From: an uncultured Bradyrhizobium sp.
GTDB lineage: Bacteria; Pseudomonadota; Alphaproteobacteria; Rhizobiales; Xanthobacteraceae
Assembly (NCBI RefSeq): GCF_947648125.1
Contig: NZ_CANSMR010000014.1
Span: 124,001 to 188,000 of the forward strand
Length of the DNA stretch: 64,000 nt
Direction of reading: 5' to 3'
A program made the position numbers and the translations under genes. Below the pieces are notes generated by a model that was not told the DNA's origin, did no database searches, and worked only from the letters and a program-made list of their open reading frames with translations. Below, piece by piece: positions 42,800 through 52,404 of this stretch (its first letter is position 1; each line of letters begins with the position of its first letter).

Positions 42800-43263
42800 C
42801 GGCTCCATTCGAGCCCGGAGATTTCGTCTGGACAAATTTTCCCTTCGAGGCTGATCCGAACCACCCGGGACCGGGTCGGCATGCCGCGCTCATCATGGCG
42901 ACCTTTGGCACGCGGGAAGTTGCTCAAATCTCTGCCACGCCCGCTCCCAAGCGCGGCATTGTAGTCGCCGTTTATACCTCTTCGCAGGTTGGAAAATTTG
43001 GGACAAATCCGCCCATCGGCGTGATTCCGGTGCCTGTCGATCGGGCTCTGAAGAGCGGCAATCGCACCGCCTTCTTCATCGACGTGCGAAAGCGCGCGTT
43101 CATGCCACTCTCGACGGATTATTTCCCGGAGTTGGACAGGCCCGGCTTCGGAATTGTTGGTCGAGCGGACAAGGGCTTGTTCGCCGAAGCGCGCCGGCAA
43201 TTCATCCTGGTGAATGAGCGGCACAAAGAGATGATCGTGAACCTCGGTCCTTATAGGCCATAG
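42796..43263 (+). CDS. MazF/PemK-like toxin
   Basis: 155 aa. The start FEPGDFVWTNFPFEADPNHPGPGRHAALIMAT is the PemK/MazF beta-barrel opening (GDxVW...PGPGRHxxLI). Later segments (GIVVAVYTSSQVGKF, IPVPVDRALKSGNRTAFFIDVRKRAFMPLS) fit the remaining strands. Members are usually mRNA interferases. It is longer than typical MazF (about 110 aa) and may belong to a PemK-like branch. Coupled to the antitoxin-like gene before it. Confidence 0.7.
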   Translation: MTAPFEPGDFVWTNFPFEADPNHPGPGRHAALIMATFGTREVAQISATPAPKRGIVVAVYTSSQVGKFGTNPPIGVIPVPVDRALKSGNRTAFFIDVRKRAFMPLSTDYFPELDRPGFGIVGRADKGLFAEARRQFILVNERHKEMIVNLGPYRP

Positions 43264-43348
43264 TCGTTAGACGGTTCAACTGCCACTTCGAACCGAGCTT
43301 TCGGACATGCCTTTGGGTCCAGAGGGCTCGCTACGGAGCAACCTGCGA

Positions 43349-44125
43349 ATGGCTTCCGCCGATATTGTACGAGTATTCCTTGCAGCGTTGGGTCTGGCGA
43401 TGGGGGCATGTGAGGCTTCAGCAGAATTCCTGCCGGGTACACCTTGCCCCGAAGGATTTACCTGCTTTTCTGCCGAACCACGCGACGGCGTGTGCCAGCA
43501 CCCTGACGTGATCCTCGACAAGGAGATGAAGGTCACTCGCGTCGACGGCGATCAGTTCTCGCCAGAACGCGAACGCGCTTGCATCGCGCAAACGGTGGGA
43601 TCAGTCGTTCGAAGCGACACCGGTCTTCATCTGAAGCTCGACAACGCCAAATCCAGATCCTTCAAGGACAAGGCTGACTGCGAACGAAGCCCGGACACCT
43701 GCGAACGCTTCTCGCTTTACGACTACTTCCCGAAAGGCAGGTTGTTCCTGGTTCACGATCAGGGTTATGAGAGCGACGCGTGGTTCATGGTCAGCCAGCG
43801 GGATGGCCGCAAGCAAAGGATTGTCGCGCCCCCGGGCTATTCGCCCCAAAAACGATGGTTGGCTTCGGTCTATGCGACTGAAGGACCTGATGATGCCAAC
43901 AATGGCTTCGACATCCTGCCGGCGGACATGAACACGAATGAACCTGCCATCCATTACAGACCCACCGACTACGAACTTTGGGAATTTGTCCGCTGGGATG
44001 GAGAAGATCGTCTCTTGCTGAACGTGACGGTTCACGAAAATGGCAGTTCGGCGCTCGTCACTCGCCCCGCCGAAGCGAGTTTGATGAAGGGAAAATGGGT
44101 CCTCAATAAATCGTCGCCACGTTAA
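43349..44125 (+). CDS. Exported hypothetical protein
   Basis: About 258 aa from the ATG at 43349 (the frame opens at 43307), chosen because a signal peptide follows (IVRVFLAALGLAMGACEASA). The mature protein has several cysteines near its start (PCPEGFTCFSAEPRDGVCQHPD) and a mixed beta fold (DGEDRLLLNVTVHENGSSALVTRPAE). Probably periplasmic with disulfides. No family recognised. It is not obviously linked to the toxin-antitoxin genes upstream. Confidence 0.6.
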   Translation: MASADIVRVFLAALGLAMGACEASAEFLPGTPCPEGFTCFSAEPRDGVCQHPDVILDKEMKVTRVDGDQFSPERERACIAQTVGSVVRSDTGLHLKLDNAKSRSFKDKADCERSPDTCERFSLYDYFPKGRLFLVHDQGYESDAWFMVSQRDGRKQRIVAPPGYSPQKRWLASVYATEGPDDANNGFDILPADMNTNEPAIHYRPTDYELWEFVRWDGEDRLLLNVTVHENGSSALVTRPAEASLMKGKWVLNKSSPR

Positions 44126-44475
44126 TCCGGTTCGGCTTCAACGGCGGGATCTGCCGACAAGATGAGGGACGCACTTTACCCCCGCGAGAACTGTTCGGCT
44201 GTTGACGCGCCCTGACGTGCGTGTCCGATTTGAACGGCTTATACTAAGTGTAGGGGACCTGCTTTGCCCGTTGCCGCAGCCGGTCACGTTCTCGCAAAAC
44301 GACTACCGTCTTGATCTCCGTAGCGAGAGCCTTGGCCGCATCAATCGCGGACGCGAAAGTGCGTGTCAGCTTCGACGCGATCGAGCAAGAACTGAGTGGC
44401 CCGGCTCCCGAAGACTCCACGCTCGCGGACAGTCAGCGCTCCGTGATTTAACAACACGCGGCCAGAGAGTGCTCG
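44126..44475. other. Gap upstream of the tandem duplication
   Basis: 350 bp with no supported gene. The left end of the duplicated unit begins at 44476. Confidence 0.4.
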
Positions 44476-44795
44476 TCGAATTTGCCCTCGCCCTCGTAGC
44501 CCGTTAGTGGCATCGCGCCCGATACAAGCCGTTGCAATAACGATGAAATTTCCTTTTGTGACAGTTTTGTGACAGTCGAGATCTTGGTAGCCGAATGGCG
44601 TCGACACGAAGCCCGCTGGCATCGACACGAAGCCGAATGAGGCCGAATTAGACCCCTTTGGATCGGATTAGACGGAGGGAAAATCCAGCAAAATCAATGG
44701 TTTCGAACCTCGCGGAGTATCTAGCGAATACACGCGAGGTTAGGAAAAACAATGACTTATGAGCTATTTGGTGTGCATTTGGCGGGAGATCATTC

Positions 44796-45968
44796 GTGAT
44801 CAAACCGCATCAAACGAATCCGCTTTTCGGCAACGACAGGGCCCTTGATCGGCTCACCGAGGGTCTCCGATCTGGTAATGGTCGCGGCAGGAGAAAGCGG
44901 CGAATGAGTCGAGCCTATCTCGGCGACCCATCGAAGGCAAACCGGCTGCATGCGGCTCGGAAAAAAGCTGGTTTCAAGTCCGGCCGCGCGGCCGCGCTCC
45001 ACTTCGGATGGTCGGTTGCCACTTATCGCGCCCATGAGACAGCGACGCGTTATCTCCACGACGAGACGGCCAAGATCTATGCGTCTGCGTTCATGGTTAA
45101 CACCGAATGGCTCCTCCGTGGGTTGGGCGCTGGCCCGGCCGTAGATCCAGTCCGCGCCACCCAATTCAAGAACAAGATCGAGCGCAAGGCCGAACTGGCA
45201 AAGAGCGATCCAGCTGCGTCGTCCGGCCGGCGGCTTCGGCTTGCGCGACGCCTGGCTGGCTTCCGCTCAACGACTGCCGCAGCCGCGACGACCGGGTTGA
45301 TGCGCACCACCCTCAGTGCGCACGAGACCGGCCAAAACTCCCTCTCCGAAAAAATGGCGCTGCTGTACGCCGAGGCCTTCCGCGTCAGTGCGGATTGGTT
45401 AACAACAGGGAAACTACCTTCTGGCTACCCGTGGGATATCGAGCAGCAATTGCCGTCGATCATCGAGACATATGGCGAATTGGATAAAGACGCCATGGAG
45501 GCTCTAAGTCACCTTTTGCCCGCGACCAGCCTGCCGCCTGAAGAGGTTCGCAAGGTCAGCCCCCCGGTTCGGCCGAAAGCCGAAAAGGACATCAAGACGG
45601 ATATGGTCCCTGAGATATCCGCCCGGCATCTATTCCGGGGCCTGGTATCCGGAGACTTGGCTGATGTGCCCCACGAGCACATGTGGTCGTTTCCGCATCG
45701 GTATGTGACGGAAGTCCTCGGTGGAAATCTGCCGACGACCGTAATTGTGGCGCTTGGGTCGCGAGTGAAAGAACTTCACCGCGGCGATCGCATCATTGTC
45801 GATATGTCTGCCCGAGTAGCCGTGGCAGGGGGAACTTTCGTTTTGGTCAATCAGCACGGAAACTTCGATCTGATCGAACCCAAAGAGGGCGAGGGTCTTG
45901 TTTCAGTCCCCCCGCAATCGGGGTGGAGGATCTTCGGAAAGAGGATCGGACGAGTCACGACGGGATGA
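44796..45968 (+). CDS. Repressor-like protein with two HTH domains and S24-like end, copy 1
   Basis: 390 aa from a GTG with GGGAG upstream; an ATG at 44904 with CAGGAGA upstream is an equally good start. Two similar HTH-type domains follow each other: RLHAARKKAGFKSGRAAALHFGWSVATYRAHE at about 45 and RLRLARRLAGFRSTTAAAATTGLMRTTLSAHE at about 145, each ending in a xxxWLLxG-like helix. The C-terminal 110 residues resemble the S24/LexA fold: LGSRVKELHRGDRIIVD places a Ser where LexA has its nucleophile, but the catalytic Lys position reads FDLIEP. Self-cleavage is therefore doubtful. It is probably a prophage- or island-type repressor. Confidence 0.75.
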   Translation: MIKPHQTNPLFGNDRALDRLTEGLRSGNGRGRRKRRMSRAYLGDPSKANRLHAARKKAGFKSGRAAALHFGWSVATYRAHETATRYLHDETAKIYASAFMVNTEWLLRGLGAGPAVDPVRATQFKNKIERKAELAKSDPAASSGRRLRLARRLAGFRSTTAAAATTGLMRTTLSAHETGQNSLSEKMALLYAEAFRVSADWLTTGKLPSGYPWDIEQQLPSIIETYGELDKDAMEALSHLLPATSLPPEEVRKVSPPVRPKAEKDIKTDMVPEISARHLFRGLVSGDLADVPHEHMWSFPHRYVTEVLGGNLPTTVIVALGSRVKELHRGDRIIVDMSARVAVAGGTFVLVNQHGNFDLIEPKEGEGLVSVPPQSGWRIFGKRIGRVTTG

Positions 45969-46440
45969 TGGGAGCGGGCGCAAGAAGTGGCGGTTCACAA
46001 AAGCTTTGGCGGCAACCGGCTCTTGGGTTAGGAGCCGCTCATTCGCGGCCCGCGCCAACGATCCCATCGGATTTGCCTGCCGGCACCCTCGATCTGCCCC
46101 GGCGGCTGGGTCTCTAATGCAGGAGATCGGCCAAGCGCGGCGATCGGGTCGTCGTCGATTCGTCTTATACTAACCTCGTGCGGCTCTGCTCGCTTTGCGC
46201 TGGAACGGATGAGGTTGCGATCCATCGTGGGGAGCCCTTGATTTGGAGTGCCATTGCTCATCGCATGACCGAAGTCGGTGATCCAGTCGCAAGGACTCGC
46301 CCACAGTGCGCTTTTCATTCTCCTGGCGCGATCCTCCTCGAGGAGCTCCCAAAAGGCTAGGACTCCCCCAAGCCCGCGAAGACCAGAAGCATCCCCTCGT
46401 CAAGCACGTCTAGACCTGGCGGCGGTGCGAAAGTATGCGA
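45969..46440. other. Non-coding part of the duplicated unit, copy 1
   Basis: 472 bp without a recognisable gene; only shadow frames. Confidence 0.4.
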
Positions 46441-48408
46441 TCGAATTTGCCCTCGCCCTCGTAGCCCGTTAGTGGCATCGCGCCCGATACAAGCCGTTGC
46501 AATAACGATGAAATTTCCTTTTGTGACAGTTTTGTGACAGTCGAGATCTTGGTAGCCGAATGGCGTCGACACGAAGCCCGCTGGCATCGACACGAAGCCG
46601 AATGAGGCCGAATTAGACCCCTTTGGATCGGATTAGACGGAGGGAAAATCCAGCAAAATCAATGGTTTCGAACCTCGCGGAGTATCTAGCGAATACACGC
46701 GAGGTTAGGAAAAACAATGACTTATGAGCTATTTGGTGTGCATTTGGCGGGAGATCATTCGTGATCAAACCGCATCAAACGAATCCGCTTTTCGGCAACG
46801 ACAGGGCCCTTGATCGGCTCACCGAGGGTCTCCGATCTGGTAATGGTCGCGGCAGGAGAAAGCGGCGAATGAGTCGAGCCTATCTCGGCGACCCATCGAA
46901 GGCAAACCGGCTGCATGCGGCTCGGAAAAAAGCTGGTTTCAAGTCCGGCCGCGCGGCCGCGCTCCACTTCGGATGGTCGGTTGCCACTTATCGCGCCCAT
47001 GAGACAGCGACGCGTTATCTCCACGACGAGACGGCCAAGATCTATGCGTCTGCGTTCATGGTTAACACCGAATGGCTCCTCCGTGGGTTGGGCGCTGGCC
47101 CGGCCGTAGATCCAGTCCGCGCCACCCAATTCAAGAACAAGATCGAGCGCAAGGCCGAACTGGCAAAGAGCGATCCAGCTGCGTCGTCCGGCCGGCGGCT
47201 TCGGCTTGCGCGACGCCTGGCTGGCTTCCGCTCAACGACTGCCGCAGCCGCGACGACCGGGTTGATGCGCACCACCCTCAGTGCGCACGAGACCGGCCAA
47301 AACTCCCTCTCCGAAAAAATGGCGCTGCTGTACGCCGAGGCCTTCCGCGTCAGTGCGGATTGGTTAACAACAGGGAAACTACCTTCTGGCTACCCGTGGG
47401 ATATCGAGCAGCAATTGCCGTCGATCATCGAGACATATGGCGAATTGGATAAAGACGCCATGGAGGCTCTAAGTCACCTTTTGCCCGCGACCAGCCTGCC
47501 GCCTGAAGAGGTTCGCAAGGTCAGCCCCCCGGTTCGGCCGAAAGCCGAAAAGGACATCAAGACGGATATGGTCCCTGAGATATCCGCCCGGCATCTATTC
47601 CGGGGCCTGGTATCCGGAGACTTGGCTGATGTGCCCCACGAGCACATGTGGTCGTTTCCGCATCGGTATGTGACGGAAGTCCTCGGTGGAAATCTGCCGA
47701 CGACCGTAATTGTGGCGCTTGGGTCGCGAGTGAAAGAACTTCACCGCGGCGATCGCATCATTGTCGATATGTCTGCCCGAGTAGCCGTGGCAGGGGGAAC
47801 TTTCGTTTTGGTCAATCAGCACGGAAACTTCGATCTGATCGAACCCAAAGAGGGCGAGGGTCTTGTTTCAGTCCCCCCGCAATCGGGGTGGAGGATCTTC
47901 GGAAAGAGGATCGGACGAGTCACGACGGGATGATGGGAGCGGGCGCAAGAAGTGGCGGTTCACAAAAGCTTTGGCGGCAACCGGCTCTTGGGTTAGGAGC
48001 CGCTCATTCGCGGCCCGCGCCAACGATCCCATCGGATTTGCCTGCCGGCACCCTCGATCTGCCCCGGCGGCTGGGTCTCTAATGCAGGAGATCGGCCAAG
48101 CGCGGCGATCGGGTCGTCGTCGATTCGTCTTATACTAACCTCGTGCGGCTCTGCTCGCTTTGCGCTGGAACGGATGAGGTTGCGATCCATCGTGGGGAGC
48201 CCTTGATTTGGAGTGCCATTGCTCATCGCATGACCGAAGTCGGTGATCCAGTCGCAAGGACTCGCCCACAGTGCGCTTTTCATTCTCCTGGCGCGATCCT
48301 CCTCGAGGAGCTCCCAAAAGGCTAGGACTCCCCCAAGCCCGCGAAGACCAGAAGCATCCCCTCGTCAAGCACGTCTAGACCTGGCGGCGGTGCGAAAGTA
48401 TGCGATCG
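46441..48408. repeat. Tandem duplication, right copy (1965-bp unit)
   Basis: Identical by eye to 44476-46443. It ends at 48408, where the sequence becomes unique (GCGCCCGCGG). Confidence 0.95.
46761..47933 (+). CDS. Repressor-like protein with two HTH domains and S24-like end, copy 2
   Basis: The product is identical in all 390 residues to the protein at 44796-45968, with the same GTG start and leader. Two identical repressor genes in tandem are unstable by homologous recombination, so either the duplication is very recent, copy number is selected, or the assembly has an error. See copy 1 for domains. Confidence 0.75.
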   Translation: MIKPHQTNPLFGNDRALDRLTEGLRSGNGRGRRKRRMSRAYLGDPSKANRLHAARKKAGFKSGRAAALHFGWSVATYRAHETATRYLHDETAKIYASAFMVNTEWLLRGLGAGPAVDPVRATQFKNKIERKAELAKSDPAASSGRRLRLARRLAGFRSTTAAAATTGLMRTTLSAHETGQNSLSEKMALLYAEAFRVSADWLTTGKLPSGYPWDIEQQLPSIIETYGELDKDAMEALSHLLPATSLPPEEVRKVSPPVRPKAEKDIKTDMVPEISARHLFRGLVSGDLADVPHEHMWSFPHRYVTEVLGGNLPTTVIVALGSRVKELHRGDRIIVDMSARVAVAGGTFVLVNQHGNFDLIEPKEGEGLVSVPPQSGWRIFGKRIGRVTTG

Positions 48409-48775
48409 CGCCCGCGGCCCACTCGAACGCCACGCCAACCTGCCAAGCAGGTTCACTTCGAGGATAAATAGCATCTAGCGCTGAGCTCAAGATCTTGCCT
48501 TTCGCTTGGATCGATACCCCTTCAAGTAAGCCGCGTCCGTTCAGCCCTTCGCACTGGTTGTAGAGCGCGACAAGAACGTGCGCGACTTTGGAGAGGCCAC
48601 TGCATCGGGAAGCTAACTCGACTTAGCTTCCCGATGAGTCGGTTTTCCCCGCAGTTCCTCGACCATCTCTCGCTCAGTTGTTGACCCTTGCTGGCACAAC
48701 TGCGCCAATGCCGGCGGATGGTTCGGACGTTGTGCTTCCGCACCGATGAGCACTGCTAGATTGGGAGAGTGAGTG
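47934..48775. other. Gap after the duplication
   Basis: 842 bp without a supported gene. The first 475 bp are the non-coding tail of the duplicated unit. The remaining 367 bp show nothing recognisable except GGGAGAG before the next start codon. Confidence 0.4.
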
Positions 48776-49300
48776 ATGTTGACCGAGAATCTGACGCCAG
48801 CAAATATCCAAGATTTTCTCAAACGATTGTTGGCTGCGATTGAGCTCGATCAGGTGAACGTCGACGCTCTGCCGTCAGAGAGCTTCTCGATTGACTACGA
48901 CGAAAGCATGTGGCGCACGTTGCGGCAGGATCATTGCGCCTATATCGAGAAATTGCTCTCTACCGCCGATGCGATTCCGCCGGTCGTGCTCAAGCAGTTG
49001 ACCGAAATTGCGACGGCTTATGAGCCCGCACATGTCGGAAGCATTTTGCAAGGTCTGTTCGCCGAGGTGGTCAGCGGCAGCTGCGCGGAAGACGTTGGAA
49101 CGACGACGGCGTTCTTTAGCGCGCTGATCAAGGAGATGAGCGGACAGCGCGAAGGCGCCCCTCGCCAGAGAAGCGCTCAAGCGTCGATTTTACAGTGGCT
49201 ATCCCCTACCGATCCTCTGCGGATTGCTCTAGATCCTGAAGTTCAATCTGAGCAGTCACAGGTCCGGCCGCTGGACATCGCACGTCTTCGCAGAGCCTAG
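48776..49300 (+). CDS. Hypothetical helical protein (174 aa)
   Basis: The ATG at 48776 has GGGAGAG about 6 bases upstream; a GTG at 48773 is also in frame. The product is mainly helical (TPANIQDFLKRLLAAIELDQVNVDAL, RTLRQDHCAYIEKLLSTADAIPPVVLKQLTEIA, TAFFSALIKEMSG). No motif or family recognised. It is the last gene before the catabolic cluster. Confidence 0.5.
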   Translation: MLTENLTPANIQDFLKRLLAAIELDQVNVDALPSESFSIDYDESMWRTLRQDHCAYIEKLLSTADAIPPVVLKQLTEIATAYEPAHVGSILQGLFAEVVSGSCAEDVGTTTAFFSALIKEMSGQREGAPRQRSAQASILQWLSPTDPLRIALDPEVQSEQSQVRPLDIARLRRA

Positions 49301-49584
49301 GGCGGTTATCAGGTGCGGCTCTAGACCGCCGGATCTCTTAAGCTTCGCGTTCGAGCAGCGGCGACCCGCCCTCCCCTCTTACTGTAGGCGTCGTACTACC
49401 CGAAGAGTCGCCGGTTAAATAGTTACGACCCGCCGCAGGCATTTCTATGAAGGTCCCGGCCATGGGACGGCGCGTTCACCTGGCAGGACAATGGATGCTG
49501 GCCGACGCGCTATGTCGCGCGATGCGGGACGTTCGCGAGTTTTTCGCGGAGCAAACAGAGGCTGGCCTTCGAAGGTCGCCAGGA

Positions 49585-51810
49585 TCAGGACAGTGACGCT
49601 TTCACGCGTTCCGGCGTCATGGGCAGCTCGCGCAATCGCCGGCCGGTCGCATGGGCAAACGCATTGGCGAGGGCAGCCGACGTTGGCGGCAGCGAGCCTT
49701 CGCCCGCTCCGAGCGACGGATCGCTCCGCTGCATCAGAACGATGTCGATACTGGGAACCTCGGGGAATGTGAGGACGGAATAGCCCGACCAGTCCCTGCT
49801 CGTGATCTGGCGTCGGTCGAAAGCGACCTGCTCCTTCAGCGCGAGACTGACTGCCTGCACGATCCCGCCTTCGAGCTGATTCTTCGCGCCGTCAGGATTG
49901 ACGACGAGACCGAGATCGGCCGCGATCACTACGCGAGGGACCTTGATGACGCCAGTCTTGCGGTCGACGTCGACGTCGACGGCCACGGCCGCATACATCC
50001 CGATGCTCTTGTAGCGGCAGAACGCCAGGCCGCGGCCGCGCTGGCCATCGCCTTCCTTTCCTGGAGTCCAGCCCGCCCTGTCGGCAGCGGCCTGCAGCAC
50101 GGCTTTCGCGCGGGGATCCCTGAGATGCGCGAGGCGGAATGCGAGGGAATCGCTGCCGGCCGCCTGCGCGAGCTCATCCATGAAGGACTCGATGGCAAAA
50201 ATGTTGCCGTGCGATCCGAGCGTCCGGAACGAGCCGTTGCGCACGGGCGTATCGAGCAGCAGATGATACCGGATTTCCTTGCGCGGCAGCTCATAGGAAG
50301 GCACCGCATTGCGGTCTCCGTCGCCGAACGGCTGAGGGATATGCGGCGCCGGAGATTTGACGAAGGGCGTTTTCAAATCCCAGGCGGCGAGCAGATTGAC
50401 GCCGCCGGCCTGCCCCGGCCGCATCGCGTGGCTGTTGCTCCAGACGTCGTAGGACCAGTCGACGATCCTGCCGTCGGATCCGAGCGCCGCCTCGACCTTC
50501 ATCGCCATTGCCGGACCAAACGGCGCCCACGCGAACTCGTCGTCCCGCATCCATTGCAGCTTGACCGGCACGCCCGGAACGGCACGCGCGACGAGCACTG
50601 CGTCGAGTGCAACGTCATCGGCGCCGTTGTGCCCGTAGCATCCGGCGCCAGACATATGAACGACGTCGACCTCGCCGGTCTGCAGGCTCAACACTTTGGC
50701 CAGGTCGCCCCTCAGCGGAAACGCGCCCTGGGTGTGCGACCACACCGTCATATGTCCATCCTTCAACCACGCGACTGCGCAGGACGGGCCGATCGCGGCA
50801 TGCGAGAGATAGGCGCGGGAGTATTCCGCACTGAGCCGTCTGGCTTCGCCCGGCGCCGGCTCCGACTGACCGGCGGTGCCCACAACGATGGTTTCCGCGC
50901 GCAGCTTCTTAAGCTCGGGGCGCAAACTCGCCATGTCGGGAAGCTCGACTGCGTCGTCGCTCCAACGCGCGCTTGCGGCCAGTGCGTCGCGGGCGGCAAT
51001 CGCCTGCTCCTCACGTCCGGCCGCAACAGCGAGGAAATTGCCGTCGCTGACGACCGCGACCACCCCGGGACGCGCGCGCACGGCCGCCTCGTCAAATGCG
51101 ACAAGCTTTGCGCCATAGCGTGGCGGACGAACCACTCGCGCAAAGACCATGCCGGGAAGCCGGATATCCTGGACATACGACGGCGCTCCCGTCAGCTTGC
51201 CGGGCAGATCGATCCGGTGGACCGACTTGCCGACGATGGCGTAGTCGCCCGGCTTTTTTGGTGCTGTGGCGAGTGCGATATCTCCCTTCAGCAGACCGGC
51301 CCCCTCGTTCGCGAGCTCCCAGAAGCTTGCGCGCCGGCCATCGGCCGCCACGATCGTGCCGTTCCTGACTTGCAATTGCTCGGTAGGAACGCCAAACCGA
51401 CGCGCCGCCGCAGCGAGCAAACGGCCGCGCACCTCGGCACCGGCCGCACGAACGGCGCCGCCGCCCTGCTCGACCGACTGGCTGCCGAACGTGTATTGCT
51501 CATCCGGTCCTCGCGACGTGTCGGCGGAAACCATGCGGATCTTGTCGAAGCCGACGTCGAGCTCTTCCGCAGCGATCTGCGCCAGCGCAGTCAAAATCCC
51601 TTGCCCGAGCTCGGCCTTGCCGGTGAAGACCGTCACCGTCTCATCCGCCTCCAGGCGGATCCAGCCTTCCAGCTTACGATTGTTGCGCAGGCTGAACGGC
51701 ACGTTTCCAGGCGCCTGGCCGAATGCCGAAAGGGACGGCAGTGCGAACGTCGCGAGCACCACGCCGAGCGACCGCGTCAACTGCCTGCGGGACGGCCTCA
51801 AAGCACTCAT
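49585..51810 (-). CDS. iorB: Molybdopterin-binding subunit, isoquinoline 1-oxidoreductase (IorB) type
   Basis: 741 aa. A twin-arginine-type leader (RPSRRQLTRSLGVVLATFALPSLSAFG) indicates export of the folded enzyme. The body matches the xanthine dehydrogenase superfamily large subunit of the IorB type (WIRLEADETVTVFTGKAELGQGILTALAQIAAEELDV, GAGCYGHNGADDVALDAVLVAR, NGSFRTLGSHGNIFAIESFMDELAQAAG, FPEVPSIDIVLM, GEGSLPPTSAALANAFAHATGRRLRELP). It would hydroxylate an N-heterocycle or aldehyde using the molybdenum cofactor and pass electrons to the FeS subunit. Its start overlaps the FeS subunit stop codon by 4 bp. The exact substrate is unknown. Confidence 0.88.
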   Translation of the reverse strand: MSALRPSRRQLTRSLGVVLATFALPSLSAFGQAPGNVPFSLRNNRKLEGWIRLEADETVTVFTGKAELGQGILTALAQIAAEELDVGFDKIRMVSADTSRGPDEQYTFGSQSVEQGGGAVRAAGAEVRGRLLAAAARRFGVPTEQLQVRNGTIVAADGRRASFWELANEGAGLLKGDIALATAPKKPGDYAIVGKSVHRIDLPGKLTGAPSYVQDIRLPGMVFARVVRPPRYGAKLVAFDEAAVRARPGVVAVVSDGNFLAVAAGREEQAIAARDALAASARWSDDAVELPDMASLRPELKKLRAETIVVGTAGQSEPAPGEARRLSAEYSRAYLSHAAIGPSCAVAWLKDGHMTVWSHTQGAFPLRGDLAKVLSLQTGEVDVVHMSGAGCYGHNGADDVALDAVLVARAVPGVPVKLQWMRDDEFAWAPFGPAMAMKVEAALGSDGRIVDWSYDVWSNSHAMRPGQAGGVNLLAAWDLKTPFVKSPAPHIPQPFGDGDRNAVPSYELPRKEIRYHLLLDTPVRNGSFRTLGSHGNIFAIESFMDELAQAAGSDSLAFRLAHLRDPRAKAVLQAAADRAGWTPGKEGDGQRGRGLAFCRYKSIGMYAAVAVDVDVDRKTGVIKVPRVVIAADLGLVVNPDGAKNQLEGGIVQAVSLALKEQVAFDRRQITSRDWSGYSVLTFPEVPSIDIVLMQRSDPSLGAGEGSLPPTSAALANAFAHATGRRLRELPMTPERVKASLS

Positions 51811-52274
51811 CGCACCGGCTCCATGGCTGCCCGGCGCACGGCGCTGACGATCCGGTTGTGGCTACCGCAGCGGCAAAGCTGGTCGGCGAGCGCGCCCCGG
51901 ATTTCTTCGTCGCTGGGCTTTGAATTGCGATCGAGCAGAGTCTTGGCCGCCATGATCATGCCGTTCGAACAATAGCCGCATTGGGCGGCCTGCTCGTCGA
52001 TGAAAGCCTTCTGCAGAGGATGCGGCCTTTGCAGCGTACCCAATCCCTCCAGCGTGATGATGGGGTCATTTCCGACATCTCTCAGTGCGATCGAGCAGGT
52101 ACGTGTCAGCTTGCCGCCGACCGATGCGGCGCAGGCACCGCATTGTCCGAGACCGCAGCCGAACTTCGGACCATTCAATCCGAGATCGTTCCGCAGCACG
52201 TAGAGCAGCGGCGTCTCGGGTGCCGCGGTCACCTCATGGGATTCGCCGTTGACCGTGATCCAGTATGACATCAT
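51807..52274 (-). CDS. iorA: [2Fe-2S] subunit, isoquinoline 1-oxidoreductase (IorA) type
   Basis: 155 aa, the typical length. Plant-ferredoxin-type cluster: KFGCGLGQCGACAASV with a later Cys in LTRTCSIALRD. The second cluster is in CGYCSNGMIMAAK and QLCRCGSHNRIVSAVRRA. It carries electrons from the molybdopterin subunit to an acceptor. It precedes iorB and overlaps it by 4 bp, so the two form one operon. Confidence 0.92.
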   Translation of the reverse strand: MMSYWITVNGESHEVTAAPETPLLYVLRNDLGLNGPKFGCGLGQCGACAASVGGKLTRTCSIALRDVGNDPIITLEGLGTLQRPHPLQKAFIDEQAAQCGYCSNGMIMAAKTLLDRNSKPSDEEIRGALADQLCRCGSHNRIVSAVRRAAMEPVR

Positions 52275-52404
52275 CCACCCAACGCAATGCGCGGGCCGGA
52301 CTCACGATTCAAGCGGAGTTCGGCCAGTGTGATAGGCACTTATGATGGCGCGAGTGCCAGAGTCGTGGACAAAATCAGCATCCCCGGGCCGGCATGGAAG
52401 CAGC

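Larger units (their letters stand above)
44476..46443. repeat. Tandem duplication, left copy (1965-bp unit)
   Basis: This segment and 46441-48408 appear identical wherever compared by eye, with an offset of exactly 1965 bp. The copies share only TCG at the junction (46441-46443); the bases outside each copy differ. Each copy carries about 320 bp of leader DNA, one regulator gene, and about 475 bp with no gene. The leader contains two TTTGTGACAG units and two TCGACACGAAGCC units. Confidence 0.95.

Noticed and set aside
44476-48408. Composite transposon as the origin of the tandem repeat
   Set aside because: No transposase, terminal inverted repeats or target-site duplications are seen at the copy ends; only a 3-bp shared junction.
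49651-51975. 774-codon plus-strand open frame opposite iorB and iorA
   Set aside because: Antisense shadow of strongly biased GC-rich genes; the minus-strand frames carry all cofactor motifs.
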